Positions 38,974 to 46,171 are shown, counted from the stretch's first letter. The stretch is DNA of 46,171 bases from JAUSKF01 sp964545345 (GCA_964545345.1 CAZJFE010000002.1:1-46171), one strand, 5' to 3'. Translations and numbers: made by a program. Notes: generated by a model not told the origin, from the letters alone.

Positions 38974-39606
38974 ATGCTCTACAAAATCTTGGCCGGATTA
39001 GTTTTAGCGGTGGTGGTAGTGGTCGGAGTTTATTTAGTAGCGGCAGACGTGGCGGGTGAGTCAAAAGAAAATTTATCAGAAAATTCTATGGAAAATAATT
39101 TACCAAAATATGATTTCCCGAATGCCGTAATTGAAACCAGCATTGGAGCCGTTGTGGTCAAACTTTATCCCGAGGATGCTCCTAAGACCGTGGAAAACTT
39201 TAAAAAGCTAGCCGGGGAGCAATATTACGACGGCCTGACCTTCCATCGGGTGATCCCTGGTTTTATGGTTCAGGGCGGCGATCCGAATTGCACTTCGGAG
39301 CGCAGTAAAGGGTCTTGCGGCAGTGGTGGTCCGGGATACAAATTCGCGGATGAACTGAATCCGAATACCGCTTCCGCCAAGGAGGGCTACAAGAAGGGTG
39401 TACTAGCGATGGCGAACGCCGGGCCGAATACCAACGGCAGTCAGTTCTTTATTATGGTCGCCGATGTTCCGTTGCCCCACAACTACACGATTTTTGGAAA
39501 GGTGGTTTCTGGTCAGGAGATAGCTGACAAAATTAGCATGGTCAAAACAGGGATGAATGATCGGCCAGTGGAAGCGGTGGTTATTAATAAAATTACTGCA
39601 CAGTAA
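38974..39606 (+). CDS. Peptidyl-prolyl cis-trans isomerase, cyclophilin type, membrane-anchored
   Basis: 210 residues. N-terminal helix ILAGLVLAVVVVVGVYLVAA anchors an external cyclophilin domain: AVIETSIGAVVVKLYPEDAPKTVENF, YDGLTFHRVIPGFMVQGGDP (catalytic His-Arg, ~90), GVLAMANAGPNTNGSQFFIM (~150), and FGKVVSGQEIADKIS. A CTSERSKGSCGSGGPG loop carries two Cys, as in several bacterial cyclophilins. It assists folding of exported proteins outside the membrane. Confidence 0.92.
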   Translation: MLYKILAGLVLAVVVVVGVYLVAADVAGESKENLSENSMENNLPKYDFPNAVIETSIGAVVVKLYPEDAPKTVENFKKLAGEQYYDGLTFHRVIPGFMVQGGDPNCTSERSKGSCGSGGPGYKFADELNPNTASAKEGYKKGVLAMANAGPNTNGSQFFIMVADVPLPHNYTIFGKVVSGQEIADKISMVKTGMNDRPVEAVVINKITAQ

Positions 39607-39613
39607 AAAAAAT

Positions 39614-39641
39614 AAACCCCCGACTCGGGTCGGGGGTTTTG
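39614..39641. terminator. Bidirectional terminator between convergent genes
   Basis: AACCCCCGAC / GTCGGGGGTT stem over TCGG; T-run on the plus side and A-run on the other, serving the cyclophilin (plus) and kinase-like (minus) genes. Confidence 0.88.
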
Positions 39642-39642
39642 G

Positions 39643-40242
39643 TTATTCTTCTTTGCTTAAGAGCGGGATTACCTTACAATCAACGAAAGCTCGGATTTCT
39701 TGTTTCAAGAATTCTCTATCGTTGAAGTTATTATCAATTTTCCAATCAGCTTCGGCGCCGATTGTTCTGATTAGCTTTTCTGTTGGCGACTCGTCTTTTT
39801 TCAGAAATTCTTCGTAGGATATATTTTGATCGTCGGGTTTGTCGCTACTGGCGAGACCGCGTTTCCAGCGAACTTCCGGAAGAGCAGTCACGTATAGAAG
39901 AAGATTATTACTTTGCTGTCTGAGGGCATCCTTGTCGGTAAGCCAGCGGATGCTATCTACCATCCTAACGGTGGACCGATCTTCTCGGACAACGTTGAAG
40001 ATTCTCTCGGTGATCCGGCCCTCTCCGAAGTTAGAATCCATGAGGACCGCGAATTTCATGCGATTTTCTCTGGATTCAAAAACTCCATATTCTCTGAGGG
40101 TTTTGGCAATGGCGTCAGAGGTACTAAAGGAAGCGACTGACAACACTCCGTATTCACGCAGAACTTCCCGCATGAGGGTTTGCGATGTCCCTTTTCCGCC
40201 CCGTTTTTCCCCGACAAAGCCGATTACAACCACGTTTCTCAT
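39643..40242 (-). CDS. P-loop nucleotide kinase-like protein
   Basis: 199 residues. Walker A is VVVIGFVGEKRGGKGTSQTL (~3-22; GxxxxGKGT). The following helix pattern and VRMVDSIRWLTDKDAL (Walker B-like Asp) and LPEVRWKRGLAS resemble dephospho-CoA kinase / (deoxy)nucleoside monophosphate kinases. The C-terminus has IGAEADWKIDNNFNDREFLKQEI, where 'D..I.N' is common in such kinases. Substrate unknown. It overlaps the upstream HAD gene by four bases (one operon), which suggests a joint role in nucleotide turnover, which is inference. Confidence 0.75.
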   Translation of the reverse strand: MRNVVVIGFVGEKRGGKGTSQTLMREVLREYGVLSVASFSTSDAIAKTLREYGVFESRENRMKFAVLMDSNFGEGRITERIFNVVREDRSTVRMVDSIRWLTDKDALRQQSNNLLLYVTALPEVRWKRGLASSDKPDDQNISYEEFLKKDESPTEKLIRTIGAEADWKIDNNFNDREFLKQEIRAFVDCKVIPLLSKEE

Positions 40243-40874
40243 TTCAGTCTCCTATCCAGTATTTTCAAAATGTCCGACAGGGATTTTACCACGAAATCCG
40301 GCCTTTTCGCAACCAGTAATTTACGGGTATTGTAGCCGCCGGTAAAGGCGATTGAGATGATCCCGGCTAGATTAGCGTCTACTATGTCAGAAGCGGTGTC
40401 GCCGATGTAGAAAGCTTGCTGGGGCGGGATTCGGAATTTATCCAGCATTTCTAAGAAAGCAATCCGCTTATTTTCCCGTCCGCCAACTAGAAAATCAAAA
40501 TGCTTTTGGAGGTTCATTTGCTCCACTCTTTTTTCAAAGAGCGGCTGGTTCAGGGCGCTGACGATGCCGGTGATAATTTTCCTCTCACGCAGCGCATGAG
40601 CTACGGCAATGGCGTCCGGGCGCAGTTTTGATTTGTCCCAGATGGGGTCTTCCGTAGCGCTGAATGTTTCCTTCAGCTCTTCTTCGGTGACGCTTTCCGG
40701 TAATCCTTGCGAGCGGTACCAGGCGGTGTTGATCGGAGCGGCATTTCGGAATGCCCGCAAAGACGGCGGCTTCAATTTATATTTGTGAAATACCGAGGAC
40801 GTCCTCGCATAAAGCACATGCATGTCGTCAACCAACGTTCCATTGAAATCAAACATTGCCAGTTTGTATTCCAC
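40239..40874 (-). CDS. HAD-family phosphatase (phosphoglycolate phosphatase-like)
   Basis: 211 residues from GTG 40874, chosen for AAGGA seven bases upstream. Motif I is AMFDFNGTLVDDM (DxN rather than DxD, ~7-19), motif II GIVSALNQPLFEK (~100), a motif III Lys near GGRENKRIAF, and motif IV FYIGDTASDIVDA (~155). The Asn variant of motif I occurs in part of this family, so activity is not excluded. It probably hydrolyses a small phosphate ester. Overlaps the kinase-like gene by four bases. Confidence 0.83.
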   Translation of the reverse strand: MEYKLAMFDFNGTLVDDMHVLYARTSSVFHKYKLKPPSLRAFRNAAPINTAWYRSQGLPESVTEEELKETFSATEDPIWDKSKLRPDAIAVAHALRERKIITGIVSALNQPLFEKRVEQMNLQKHFDFLVGGRENKRIAFLEMLDKFRIPPQQAFYIGDTASDIVDANLAGIISIAFTGGYNTRKLLVAKRPDFVVKSLSDILKILDRRLK

Positions 40875-40901
40875 CCACTGATCCTTTTGAGGAACTGGCT
40901 G

Positions 40902-40907
40902 TATAAT
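40902..40907 (+). promoter_or_regulatory. -10 box, leaderless start of the SpoU methyltransferase
   Basis: TATAAT six bases before ATG 40914. The near-palindromic GTATAATAAAC could also serve the divergent HAD gene. Confidence 0.65.
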
Positions 40908-40913
40908 AAACTA

Positions 40914-41384
40914 ATGGTGGCGATTTTGCATAGTGTCCGCAGTCTTCACAACGTCGGTTCTATTTTCCGCACGGCGGACGCCGCCGGAATTGAAAAATTG
41001 TATTTGTGCGGAATTACTCCGACGCCATTTGATAGATTCGGCGCCGTAAGACAGCAAGTAGGGAAAGTTTCCTTAGGAGCGGAAAAAACCGTGCCATGGG
41101 AAAAGATCGCTTCTACTACTCGGCTTATTGATAAGCTAAAAAAGGAGGGATATAAGATTTTTGCTCTGGAACAATCAACCAAATCCATTCCGTATAACAA
41201 AGTTGGCGCTTTGACGCGTCAAAGCAGGGTAGCTTTAGTTGTTGGGCATGAGGTCAAGGGTCTGCCGGCGGCAATTTTGAAGAAAGCTGATAGAATTCTA
41301 GAGATACCGATGGTTGGCGAAAAAGAATCTCTAAACGTGGCAGTCGCCTTCGGAATAATGGCCTTCAGATTAATCCATGGCTAA
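40914..41384 (+). CDS. SpoU/TrmH-family RNA 2'-O-methyltransferase
   Basis: 156 residues from ATG 40914; a longer frame begins at 40707 but those codons lie opposite the HAD gene and look non-coding. SPOUT motifs: ILHSVRSLHNVGSIFRTADAAGI (motif 1, ~4-26), VALVVGHEVKGLP (motif 2, ~106), and IPMVGEKESLNVAVAFGIMAF (motif 3, ~130). The short form without an N-terminal domain resembles TrmL/TrmH-type tRNA methyltransferases. Uses SAM to methylate a ribose in tRNA or rRNA. Confidence 0.92.
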   Translation: MVAILHSVRSLHNVGSIFRTADAAGIEKLYLCGITPTPFDRFGAVRQQVGKVSLGAEKTVPWEKIASTTRLIDKLKKEGYKIFALEQSTKSIPYNKVGALTRQSRVALVVGHEVKGLPAAILKKADRILEIPMVGEKESLNVAVAFGIMAFRLIHG

Positions 41385-41832
41385 AACTTTTTTACTTTCA
41401 CTTTTAATATTCTTGGTAGTGGCCTTGTGGGCGTTGCTTTCCTGGATTGGAAAAGTACCGCTGGAATCTTTGCGGAAAACCGAGATTATTCTCGGAGGAA
41501 AAACTTTCAAAGTAGATGTGGCGGAGAGCTTCTCTACCCGAGCGACTGGTCTTTCTGGTCGGTCGGTTTTGGGTGAGGATGAAGGGATGTTGTTTATTTT
41601 TCCATTTCCCGGAATTTATAGTTTTTGGATGCGAGGAATGAATTTTCCTTTGGACATAGTCTGGATTAGCGGCAATCGGATAGTCGGCATCGCGGAGAAC
41701 GTTCCGGTGTCTTCAGGTTTAAGTTTACCGACCTATTCACCCCCCGGCCCTATTGATAAAGTAGTAGAATTAAACGCAGGAGTAGCCAGTAAGCTAGAGC
41801 TCAAGATTGGCGATAGCATTTCTATTAAATGA
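41377..41832 (+). CDS. DUF192 protein, membrane-anchored
   Basis: 151 residues. An N-terminal helix (FLLSLLIFLVVALWALLSWI) is followed by a DUF192 domain: VDVAESFSTRATGLSGRSVLGEDEGMLFIFP (R..GL..R pattern), YSFWMRGMNFPLDIVWISGNRIVGI (conserved WM..M..PLD), and a final VVELNAGVASKLELKIGD. The family is widespread, typically exported, and of unknown biochemical role. Overlaps the SpoU gene by eight bases and the next gene by four. Confidence 0.9.
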   Translation: MAKTFLLSLLIFLVVALWALLSWIGKVPLESLRKTEIILGGKTFKVDVAESFSTRATGLSGRSVLGEDEGMLFIFPFPGIYSFWMRGMNFPLDIVWISGNRIVGIAENVPVSSGLSLPTYSPPGPIDKVVELNAGVASKLELKIGDSISIK

Positions 41833-42215
41833 CAATCGTTTTAAGAAAAGGGGACAAGTTTTCGGAAAAATTTAGGGGATTTCTGGAGAAGAATCGGGTT
41901 AACAGCGGTTTTTTCTTTGGCTTGGGAGGCTTTCAGAAGGTAGAGATCGCTTTCTATGATTTGCGGACTAAAAAATATAATAGGAAAAAATTTATCGGGC
42001 CGTTTGAGGTATTGAGCTTGATCGGGAATGTCGCACAAAACGGTGATGAAATTATGGTTCACGCGCATGTTGTTTTGGGAGATAAGAATTTTAAAACTTT
42101 TGGCGGGCACTTAGTGGATGGAGTGGTGGGTGGCACGTTGGAGATAAATTTAAATGAGTCGGGAATGATGGAGAGGAAGTTTGATGACGAAACCGGTTTG
42201 AATCTGCTAAAGTAA
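41829..42215 (+). CDS. PPC/DUF296-domain protein
   Basis: 128 residues. Matches the PPC (DUF296) fold: LRKGDKFSEKFRGFLEKNRVNSGFFFGLGGFQKVEIAFYD, then GNVAQNGDEIMVHAHVVLGDKNFKTFGGHLVDGVVGGTLEI. The HAH and GGHL histidines are the conserved metal-binding positions of prokaryotic members. Some relatives bind DNA in plants, but bacterial ones are mostly of unknown function. Four-base overlap with the DUF192 gene. Confidence 0.87.
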   Translation: MTIVLRKGDKFSEKFRGFLEKNRVNSGFFFGLGGFQKVEIAFYDLRTKKYNRKKFIGPFEVLSLIGNVAQNGDEIMVHAHVVLGDKNFKTFGGHLVDGVVGGTLEINLNESGMMERKFDDETGLNLLK

Positions 42216-42238
42216 TAAGGATTTAAAAATAAAAACTT

Positions 42239-43279
42239 ATGGCAAAAATTGCGATTAACGGTTTCGGCAGGATCGGGCGGTTATTTTTTCGTCAGGCATT
42301 CGGTCAGAAGGGTATAGATATTGTCGCTATCAACGATTTGGGCGACATTGAGAACCTCGCCTATTTATTAAAATACGATTCGGTTTATAGAGCTTACGAT
42401 AAAGAGGTTTCTTTTGATCGCGATGCCAGCGGTGTTGGCGGTCATTTGATTGTCGGCGGAAAAAAGATTCAGGTCATTCAGGAAAAAGAGATGGCCAAGC
42501 TTCCTTGGGGAGCTTTGAAAATTGACGTGGTGGTTGAATCCACGGGAGCTTTTGAATCTTTTGAGAAATCGGCCCCGCATGTCACGGCGGCGGGCGCGAA
42601 ACGGGTAGTGATCTCTGCTCCAGCTAAAGATGCTGAGGGAGTTGCCGGAGGAAAAACTATTTTGATGGGTATCAATGATGATCAGTTAGGAACTTGCCAG
42701 GTTTCTTCCAACGGTTCTTGCACCACCAATGCCACTTCCCCGGTGGTTGCGGTCCTTCATGAAGCTCTAGGAATTCAAAAAGCGATGCTTTCTACCACGC
42801 ATGCTTATACCGCCACGCAAAACCTTACCGACTCTCCGACCAAAGGAAAAGATTTCCGTCGCGGTAGGGCGGCGGCAAATAATATCGTCCCGTCTTCTAC
42901 CGGAGCGGCAGTCTCGGTGACTCGCGGAATTCCAGAGTTGAAAGGAAAGTTTGATGGAATTGCTTTGCGGGTTCCGGTAGTTACCGGTTCACTTGCCGAT
43001 ATTACTATGTTGGTCAAAAGGAAAACGACTGTTGAGGAGGTTAATTCTATTTTGAAAGTTGCGGCTGAGAGCAAGCGTTGGAAGGGAATCCTGGAATACA
43101 CCGATGAGCAATTGGTTTCCTCTGACACTATTGGTATGGTCCACGCCGCTTTAGTAGATTCTCAATACACGAAAGTGGTTGATGGTGATTTAGTGAAGGT
43201 GCTTTCCTGGTATGACAACGAGTGGGGGTACGTGACTACGCTTGTAGATCATGTTAGAAAGGCAGCTGATTCAACATAA
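42239..43279 (+). CDS. gap: Glyceraldehyde-3-phosphate dehydrogenase, type I
   Basis: 346 residues. NAD motif INGFGRIGRLFFRQ, INDLGDIENLAYLLKYDSVY, the catalytic Cys in SSNGSCTTNATSP (~157; the usual second Cys of SCTTNC is Ala), STTHAYTATQNLTDSP with the active His (~187), RRGRAAANNIVPSSTGAA, LRVPVVTGSLAD, and SWYDNEWGY at the C-terminus. Central glycolytic enzyme. No strong ribosome site (AAGGA is 17 bases upstream). Confidence 0.95.
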   Translation: MAKIAINGFGRIGRLFFRQAFGQKGIDIVAINDLGDIENLAYLLKYDSVYRAYDKEVSFDRDASGVGGHLIVGGKKIQVIQEKEMAKLPWGALKIDVVVESTGAFESFEKSAPHVTAAGAKRVVISAPAKDAEGVAGGKTILMGINDDQLGTCQVSSNGSCTTNATSPVVAVLHEALGIQKAMLSTTHAYTATQNLTDSPTKGKDFRRGRAAANNIVPSSTGAAVSVTRGIPELKGKFDGIALRVPVVTGSLADITMLVKRKTTVEEVNSILKVAAESKRWKGILEYTDEQLVSSDTIGMVHAALVDSQYTKVVDGDLVKVLSWYDNEWGYVTTLVDHVRKAADST

Positions 43280-43281
43280 AG

Positions 43282-44133
43282 ATGATAAAAAAGATTCTTG
43301 TTTTATTAGCGGCGGGAGTGGTTGTGGCTTCGGTGGCGGGGGTGGGGGTCAGATATGTTTTGGAAAGTAGCCGTCAGCCAGAGTCGTTAGTTTTAGCGAC
43401 CGCTTGTAATGCGGATTTCCGAGACGTCGAAGGGAGGCAAATTGTGGGGTCAAATCTTTTGAAATTATCAGCCCCATCTATCTGGGAGCAACAGCAACCC
43501 AATCCTGATTTTGATGAGAGAGTATTACATTTCCTTTATAGAGGCGACCCGCGTAGAGATAGCGCCAAGTTAAACGCGAGGTTTGTTATAAATACAAGTA
43601 GAGAATTTCTGGACGATCCTTTTGATCCTAAAGGTGTTAAGGCAACCCTTGACGCGCTGGGTAAGATATATGACAAGCGCTCACTAGCTGGAGTTGGCGA
43701 TAAGGAATCATTAGAGATACCCATCGGCCCTATTGCTCAAATTATTCTTCCGGGGTCCTATGAATATTTGGAATCTTCCGATGGGGCTTGGAGGGGCTAT
43801 TACTACATTACTTTATACGTAACGCAGGACGCCGATCGCCACGAGCCTTATGCTCAGTTCATTCTGTTCAATAAAAATTCTGTCGGTTCTCCGGTATTGT
43901 CGGGCACGGTAGACCTAGAAACCTCGGAAAGGTTATCTCTCGATCAGCGATTGGATAATTACTTTAAAAATGATTCTCAAAAAGATTCCGATAATAAGTT
44001 ATACGAATTGATTAACAAAGATATCGGCGCGGCCAATCAGGCAATCCGAGACGGAAGAATCACAAAGGAATTTGCCTGTCAGCTGGATAACTTTAAATCC
44101 GTGATTAAGAGCATTAAAGTTACTCAAAAATAA
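43282..44133 (+). CDS. Membrane-anchored hypothetical protein
   Basis: 283 residues. N-terminal helix ILVLLAAGVVVASVAGVGVRYVL (~5-27) and then a soluble extracytoplasmic domain with mixed alpha/beta character, for example LVLATACNADFRDVEGRQIVGSNLLKLSA, PIAQIILPGSYEYLESSDGAWRGYYYITLYV, and a helical Asp/Lys-rich end. Two Cys (ATACNAD, EFACQLD) could form a disulphide. No family recognised. It starts two bases after gap and ends six bases before rpiB, so it is co-transcribed with central-carbon genes. Confidence 0.75.
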   Translation: MIKKILVLLAAGVVVASVAGVGVRYVLESSRQPESLVLATACNADFRDVEGRQIVGSNLLKLSAPSIWEQQQPNPDFDERVLHFLYRGDPRRDSAKLNARFVINTSREFLDDPFDPKGVKATLDALGKIYDKRSLAGVGDKESLEIPIGPIAQIILPGSYEYLESSDGAWRGYYYITLYVTQDADRHEPYAQFILFNKNSVGSPVLSGTVDLETSERLSLDQRLDNYFKNDSQKDSDNKLYELINKDIGAANQAIRDGRITKEFACQLDNFKSVIKSIKVTQK

Positions 44134-44139
44134 GTTTTT

Positions 44140-44577
44140 ATGAAGATTTACCTCGGAGGCGATCATGCCGGTCTACAACTGAAAGATAAAGTTAAGGCGG
44201 TACTTGCGGAGTGGGGGTACGAGGTCAAAGACTTCGGGCCGTTTGAGTTTAATAACGACGATGATTATCCGGATTTTGTTAAGCCGGTAGCGGAAGCAGT
44301 CGCCAAAGAGCCGGAGAATAGCCGAGGGATTTTGTTTGGCGGTTCTGGGCAAGGCGAGGCGATGGTGGCGAATCGGTATAAAAAAATCAGGGCCACGGTC
44401 TTTTATGGCGGGCCGGAGGATATCGTCTCGCTATCTCGTCAACACAATAATGCCAACATTCTTTCTATCGGGGTGCGGTTCATTGAAGAAAAGGAGGCGA
44501 TGCGTGTGATAAAAATGTGGCTAGAAGCAAAGTTTCCGGCTGAGGAGCGGCATAAACGCAGAATAGACAAATTTTAG
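44140..44577 (+). CDS. rpiB: Ribose-5-phosphate isomerase B (RpiB/LacAB family)
   Basis: 145 residues. KIYLGGDHAGLQLKDKV at the N-terminus, DDYPDFVKPVAEAVA, GILFGGSGQGEAMVANRYKKIRA (~65-87), SRQHNNANILSIG, and RVIKMWLEAKFPAEERHKRRI. The usual active-site Cys is absent; the loop GGSGQGE matches the actinobacterial type, in which a Glu serves as base. Interconverts ribose 5-phosphate and ribulose 5-phosphate. Forms the local pentose-phosphate set with rpe and transketolase. Confidence 0.88.
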   Translation: MKIYLGGDHAGLQLKDKVKAVLAEWGYEVKDFGPFEFNNDDDYPDFVKPVAEAVAKEPENSRGILFGGSGQGEAMVANRYKKIRATVFYGGPEDIVSLSRQHNNANILSIGVRFIEEKEAMRVIKMWLEAKFPAEERHKRRIDKF

Positions 44578-44586
44578 AAATTTCAG

Positions 44587-44592
44587 TATTAT
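44587..44592 (+). promoter_or_regulatory. -10 box of the Nudix gene
   Basis: TATTAT about 31 bases before ATG 44618. The leader holds GAGGAGG, a strong ribosome site. Confidence 0.45.
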
Positions 44593-44617
44593 CTTAGCAG
44601 TTCATTGAGGAGGATGT

Positions 44618-45091
44618 ATGGCTGATCCCATCGTCATTTCTCCAGTTTCCGGAAAACTTACCTGTAAGTGTGTTGGCTCCATTCTTGAATTTGGCGGAAA
44701 GATTCTGATGCTGGATCGTCGTAAGGGCGTACTGGGCTGGGCCTGTCCGGCTGGACATATGGATATTCATGGTGAGGATTGGTCTGACTGTGAGTCGCGC
44801 GAGGTAATGGAAGAGGTTGGCATCAATTTTTATACGAATTCGTGTAAGCCAAGATCTAGCTTTGATGCAGATATCAATAATCAGTGCAGTCGTGGAGCCG
44901 CCGGGCATTGGTGGCGCGTGAATCATTATGTTTTTAATCAAGAGCCGATGATAAAGCTTGGTGAGCCCGACAAGCACAAGGGCATTGGGTGGTTTCGTCC
45001 TGAGGAGCTGGAAATGATGGAACTTGAACCCGTTTGGAGAGCTATTTTGCAGAGAGTTGGTATCTTGAAGAATTATGTTGATCCGGCGTAA
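44618..45091 (+). CDS. Nudix hydrolase with a one-residue-longer loop
   Basis: 157 residues, strong GAGGAGG site 6 bases upstream. The Nudix box is GHMDIHGEDWSDCESREVMEEVGI (~47-70): the second half E(x7)REVMEEVGI is perfect, but six rather than five residues separate the first Gly and Glu. N-terminal CKCVGSILEFGGKILMLDRRKGVLGWACPAG and a middle with ADINNQCSRGAAGHWWRVNHYVFNQEP. It hydrolyses a nucleoside-diphosphate-linked substrate; which one is unknown. Confidence 0.85.
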   Translation: MADPIVISPVSGKLTCKCVGSILEFGGKILMLDRRKGVLGWACPAGHMDIHGEDWSDCESREVMEEVGINFYTNSCKPRSSFDADINNQCSRGAAGHWWRVNHYVFNQEPMIKLGEPDKHKGIGWFRPEELEMMELEPVWRAILQRVGILKNYVDPA

Positions 45092-45106
45092 AGCCGGATT
45101 TTTTTT
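45081..45106 (+). terminator. Intrinsic terminator overlapping the Nudix stop
   Basis: ATCCGGC / GCCGGAT stem followed by eight T. The hairpin contains the stop codon (45089-45091). Confidence 0.88.
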
Positions 45107-45110
45107 ATGC

Positions 45111-45116
45111 TAAAAT
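45111..45116 (+). promoter_or_regulatory. -10 box, leaderless start of rpe
   Basis: TGCTAAAAT ends six bases before ATG 45123, an extended -10 (TGn) just after the terminator T-run. Confidence 0.7.
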
Positions 45117-45122
45117 TCACTT

Positions 45123-45764
45123 ATGCAAGTAATTCCCGGTATAGAAGGAGCGGATGCCGAATCCGTCAAAGAGCAATATGAGAAAGTTAAAGATTTGAAT
45201 CCTGATGGTTGGGTTCATTTAGATATTACCGACGGAAAGTTTACACCGGCGGTGAATTGGGGCTCGCCAGAAGGGCTTAAGTCCTTAGTCCCTAGTCGTA
45301 AGTCGTTAGTCGAGCTACACCTGATGGTGGAGGATGTGGAAAAATCTATAGATAGTTGGTTGAAGACAGGACTGATCAAGCGGGTGATTGTTCACCTAGA
45401 GGCGATGTCTGATCCGGTTTTTGTGATTCAAAAATGTAAGGAATATGAAGTTGAGCCGATGTTAGCAATTAAGCCGGAGACGGAGGTTGAGCGTTTATTC
45501 GCGCACAAAGATGATTTTCGCGCTTTTCAGATCTTGGCGGTTAATCCGGGTTGGTCGGGTCAGAAGTTTAATGAGGATTCTTTGGCAAAAATAGAGTGGA
45601 TTAAGGCCAAAATACCGAATGCTATAATAGAAATAGACGGGGGCGTCAATCCGGAGGTAGCTAGGAAGTGTTACCAGGCCGGAGCAAACGTCTTAATCTC
45701 AACTTCTTATATCCAAAAGAGCCAGAGTCCTCAAGATGCATACAAGGAACTATTCAATGATTGA
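45123..45764 (+). CDS. rpe: Ribulose-phosphate 3-epimerase
   Basis: 213 residues. TIM-barrel with GWVHLDITDGKFTPAVNWG (metal-binding His/Asp, ~33-51), ELHLMVEDVEKSI (~68), VIVHLEAM, LAVNPGWSGQKF (~142), and IIEIDGGVNPEVARKC (~168). It interconverts ribulose 5- and xylulose 5-phosphate. Residues SLVPSRKSLV just before ELHLMV are encoded by a TTAGTCG-type heptamer repeat, so a surface loop has been rewritten. Overlaps the transketolase gene by eight bases. Confidence 0.9.
   Translation: MQVIPGIEGADAESVKEQYEKVKDLNPDGWVHLDITDGKFTPAVNWGSPEGLKSLVPSRKSLVELHLMVEDVEKSIDSWLKTGLIKRVIVHLEAMSDPVFVIQKCKEYEVEPMLAIKPETEVERLFAHKDDFRAFQILAVNPGWSGQKFNEDSLAKIEWIKAKIPNAIIEIDGGVNPEVARKCYQAGANVLISTSYIQKSQSPQDAYKELFND
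45285..45312 (+). repeat. TTAGTCG heptamer repeat inside rpe
   Basis: Four units (TTAGTCC CTAGTCG TAAGTCG TTAGTCG), in frame. Shares GTCGTAAGTCGTTAGTCG with the repeat inside acpS (9868). Confidence 0.75.
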
Positions 45765-46171
45765 GCCATTGCACGAAAAAAAGTTAAAATTTCTTGAAGA
45801 AAAAGCGAACCAGATTCGTGAAGATTTGATTGAGACTCTTCTTGAGGCGGGCTCCGGGCATTCCGCCGGGCCGCTTGGAATGGCGGATATTTTCACCGCG
45901 CTGTATTTCCATGTGATGAATTACGATCCGAAGAAACCGGATTGGCCGGAACGGGATCGGTTGGTGCTATCTAACGGCCACATTTGCCCAATCCGTTACG
46001 TCACAATGGCGCACGCCGGATTTTTTCCTTTGGAAGAGTTGAAGACTTTGCGAAAGATTAACTCCCGCCTGCAGGGGCATCCACATAGAACCGCTCTTCC
46101 AGGTTCGGAAACCACATCCGGACCTTTGGGATCCGGTCTTTCGCAAGCGGTAGGCATGGCGCTCGCGGCTC
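45757..46171 (+). CDS. Transketolase, N-terminal (thiamine-binding) part, cut by the window end
   Basis: Begins at ATG 45757 inside the end of rpe and stays open to the edge (138 codons). The translation starts MIEPLHEKKLKFLEEKANQI and contains AGSGHSAGPLGMADIFTALYF (substrate/thiamine-phosphate His), DRLVLSNGHICPIRYVTMAHAGFF, LQGHPHRTALPGSETTSGPLG, and SGLSQAVGMALAA, all standard transketolase N-terminal motifs. It may be the N-terminal subunit of a split transketolase or the start of a full-length enzyme; the window does not show which. It links rpe and rpiB to glycolysis and to the sedoheltulose 7-phosphate needed for heptose. Confidence 0.93.
   Translation, partial: MIEPLHEKKLKFLEEKANQIREDLIETLLEAGSGHSAGPLGMADIFTALYFHVMNYDPKKPDWPERDRLVLSNGHICPIRYVTMAHAGFFPLEELKTLRKINSRLQGHPHRTALPGSETTSGPLGSGLSQAVGMALAA

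Noticed and set aside
40707..40913. Longer frame for the SpoU methyltransferase
   Set aside because: The extra 69 codons lie opposite the HAD gene, have no domain similarity, and TATAAT six bases before ATG 40914 fixes the likely start.
1..46171. Alternative genetic code, prophage, CRISPR array or insertion sequence
   Set aside because: TGA ends many clear genes; no phage, Cas or transposase gene is seen; and the repeats present lack spacer arrays or transposase reading frames.

Overview
The window looks like part of a Candidate Phyla Radiation (Patescibacteria, probably Parcubacteria-like) chromosome. This is an inference from gene content and style: compact, tightly packed operons; many genes whose -10 box lies only 6 to 9 bases before the ATG; no respiratory or lipid genes; single-membrane-anchored surface proteins with Pro/Ala/Thr linkers; and dispersed palindromic and heptamer repeats that run into reading frames. 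TGA is used as an ordinary stop, so this is not a code-25 lineage such as Gracilibacteria or SR1. No rRNA, phage module or CRISPR array is visible.

Layout. 1-7105: sugar-nucleotide genes ending in a complete GDP-D-glycero-D-manno-heptose pathway (hddA, a transaldolase, gmhA, gmhB, hddC). 7095-7266: a large structured RNA or elaborate terminator. 7286-12676: an epimerase and a GT-B-like transferase, then a small carrier-protein module (phosphopantetheinyl transferase, stand-alone adenylation enzyme, acyl carrier protein, GNAT). 12724-22239: nonulosonic (sialic-like) acid synthesis (neuC, neuA, neuB) mixed with a 2-hydroxyacid dehydrogenase, a cupin, three multi-spanning transporter-like proteins, a glycosyltransferase-like protein and a short nucleotide-sugar dehydrogenase. 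22240-30265: surface assembly (O-antigen ligase/polymerase with TPR, two exported surface proteins, a nucleotidyltransferase, a Wzx-type flippase and a polyprenyl-phosphate sugar transferase). Together these could make activated heptose and nonulosonate, start a repeat unit on a lipid carrier, flip it and ligate it.

30287-37644 holds housekeeping and redox genes: a DsbA-like protein, the CCA-adding enzyme, a strange tRNA-Pro locus, SerA, a eukaryotic-type glutamine synthetase, glutaredoxin, thioredoxin reductase and a cupredoxin-like protein. 37645-46171 holds a lamin-tail surface protein, cyclophilin, kinase and phosphatase genes, a SpoU methyltransferase, DUF192 and DUF296 proteins, GAPDH, and the non-oxidative pentose phosphate genes rpiB, rpe and a split transketolase cut by the window end.

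The most unusual features are non-coding. (1) At three genes (1411, 26896, 37177) a 111 to 125 base segment is closed by perfect inverted repeats whose outer ends are ATCCC and GGGAT. The left copy begins at an upstream ATGA and the right copy ends inside the ATG of the gene. Shorter relatives sit in a leader at 20106 and in a terminator at 26706. (2) A complete tRNA-Pro(CGG) gene lies inside the anticodon loop of a second tRNA-Pro(CGG) gene, preceded by two tRNA-length (74 base) tandem hairpin units in exact register. (3) A carrier-protein/adenylation module sits inside the glycan cluster of an organism that shows no fatty-acid genes here.
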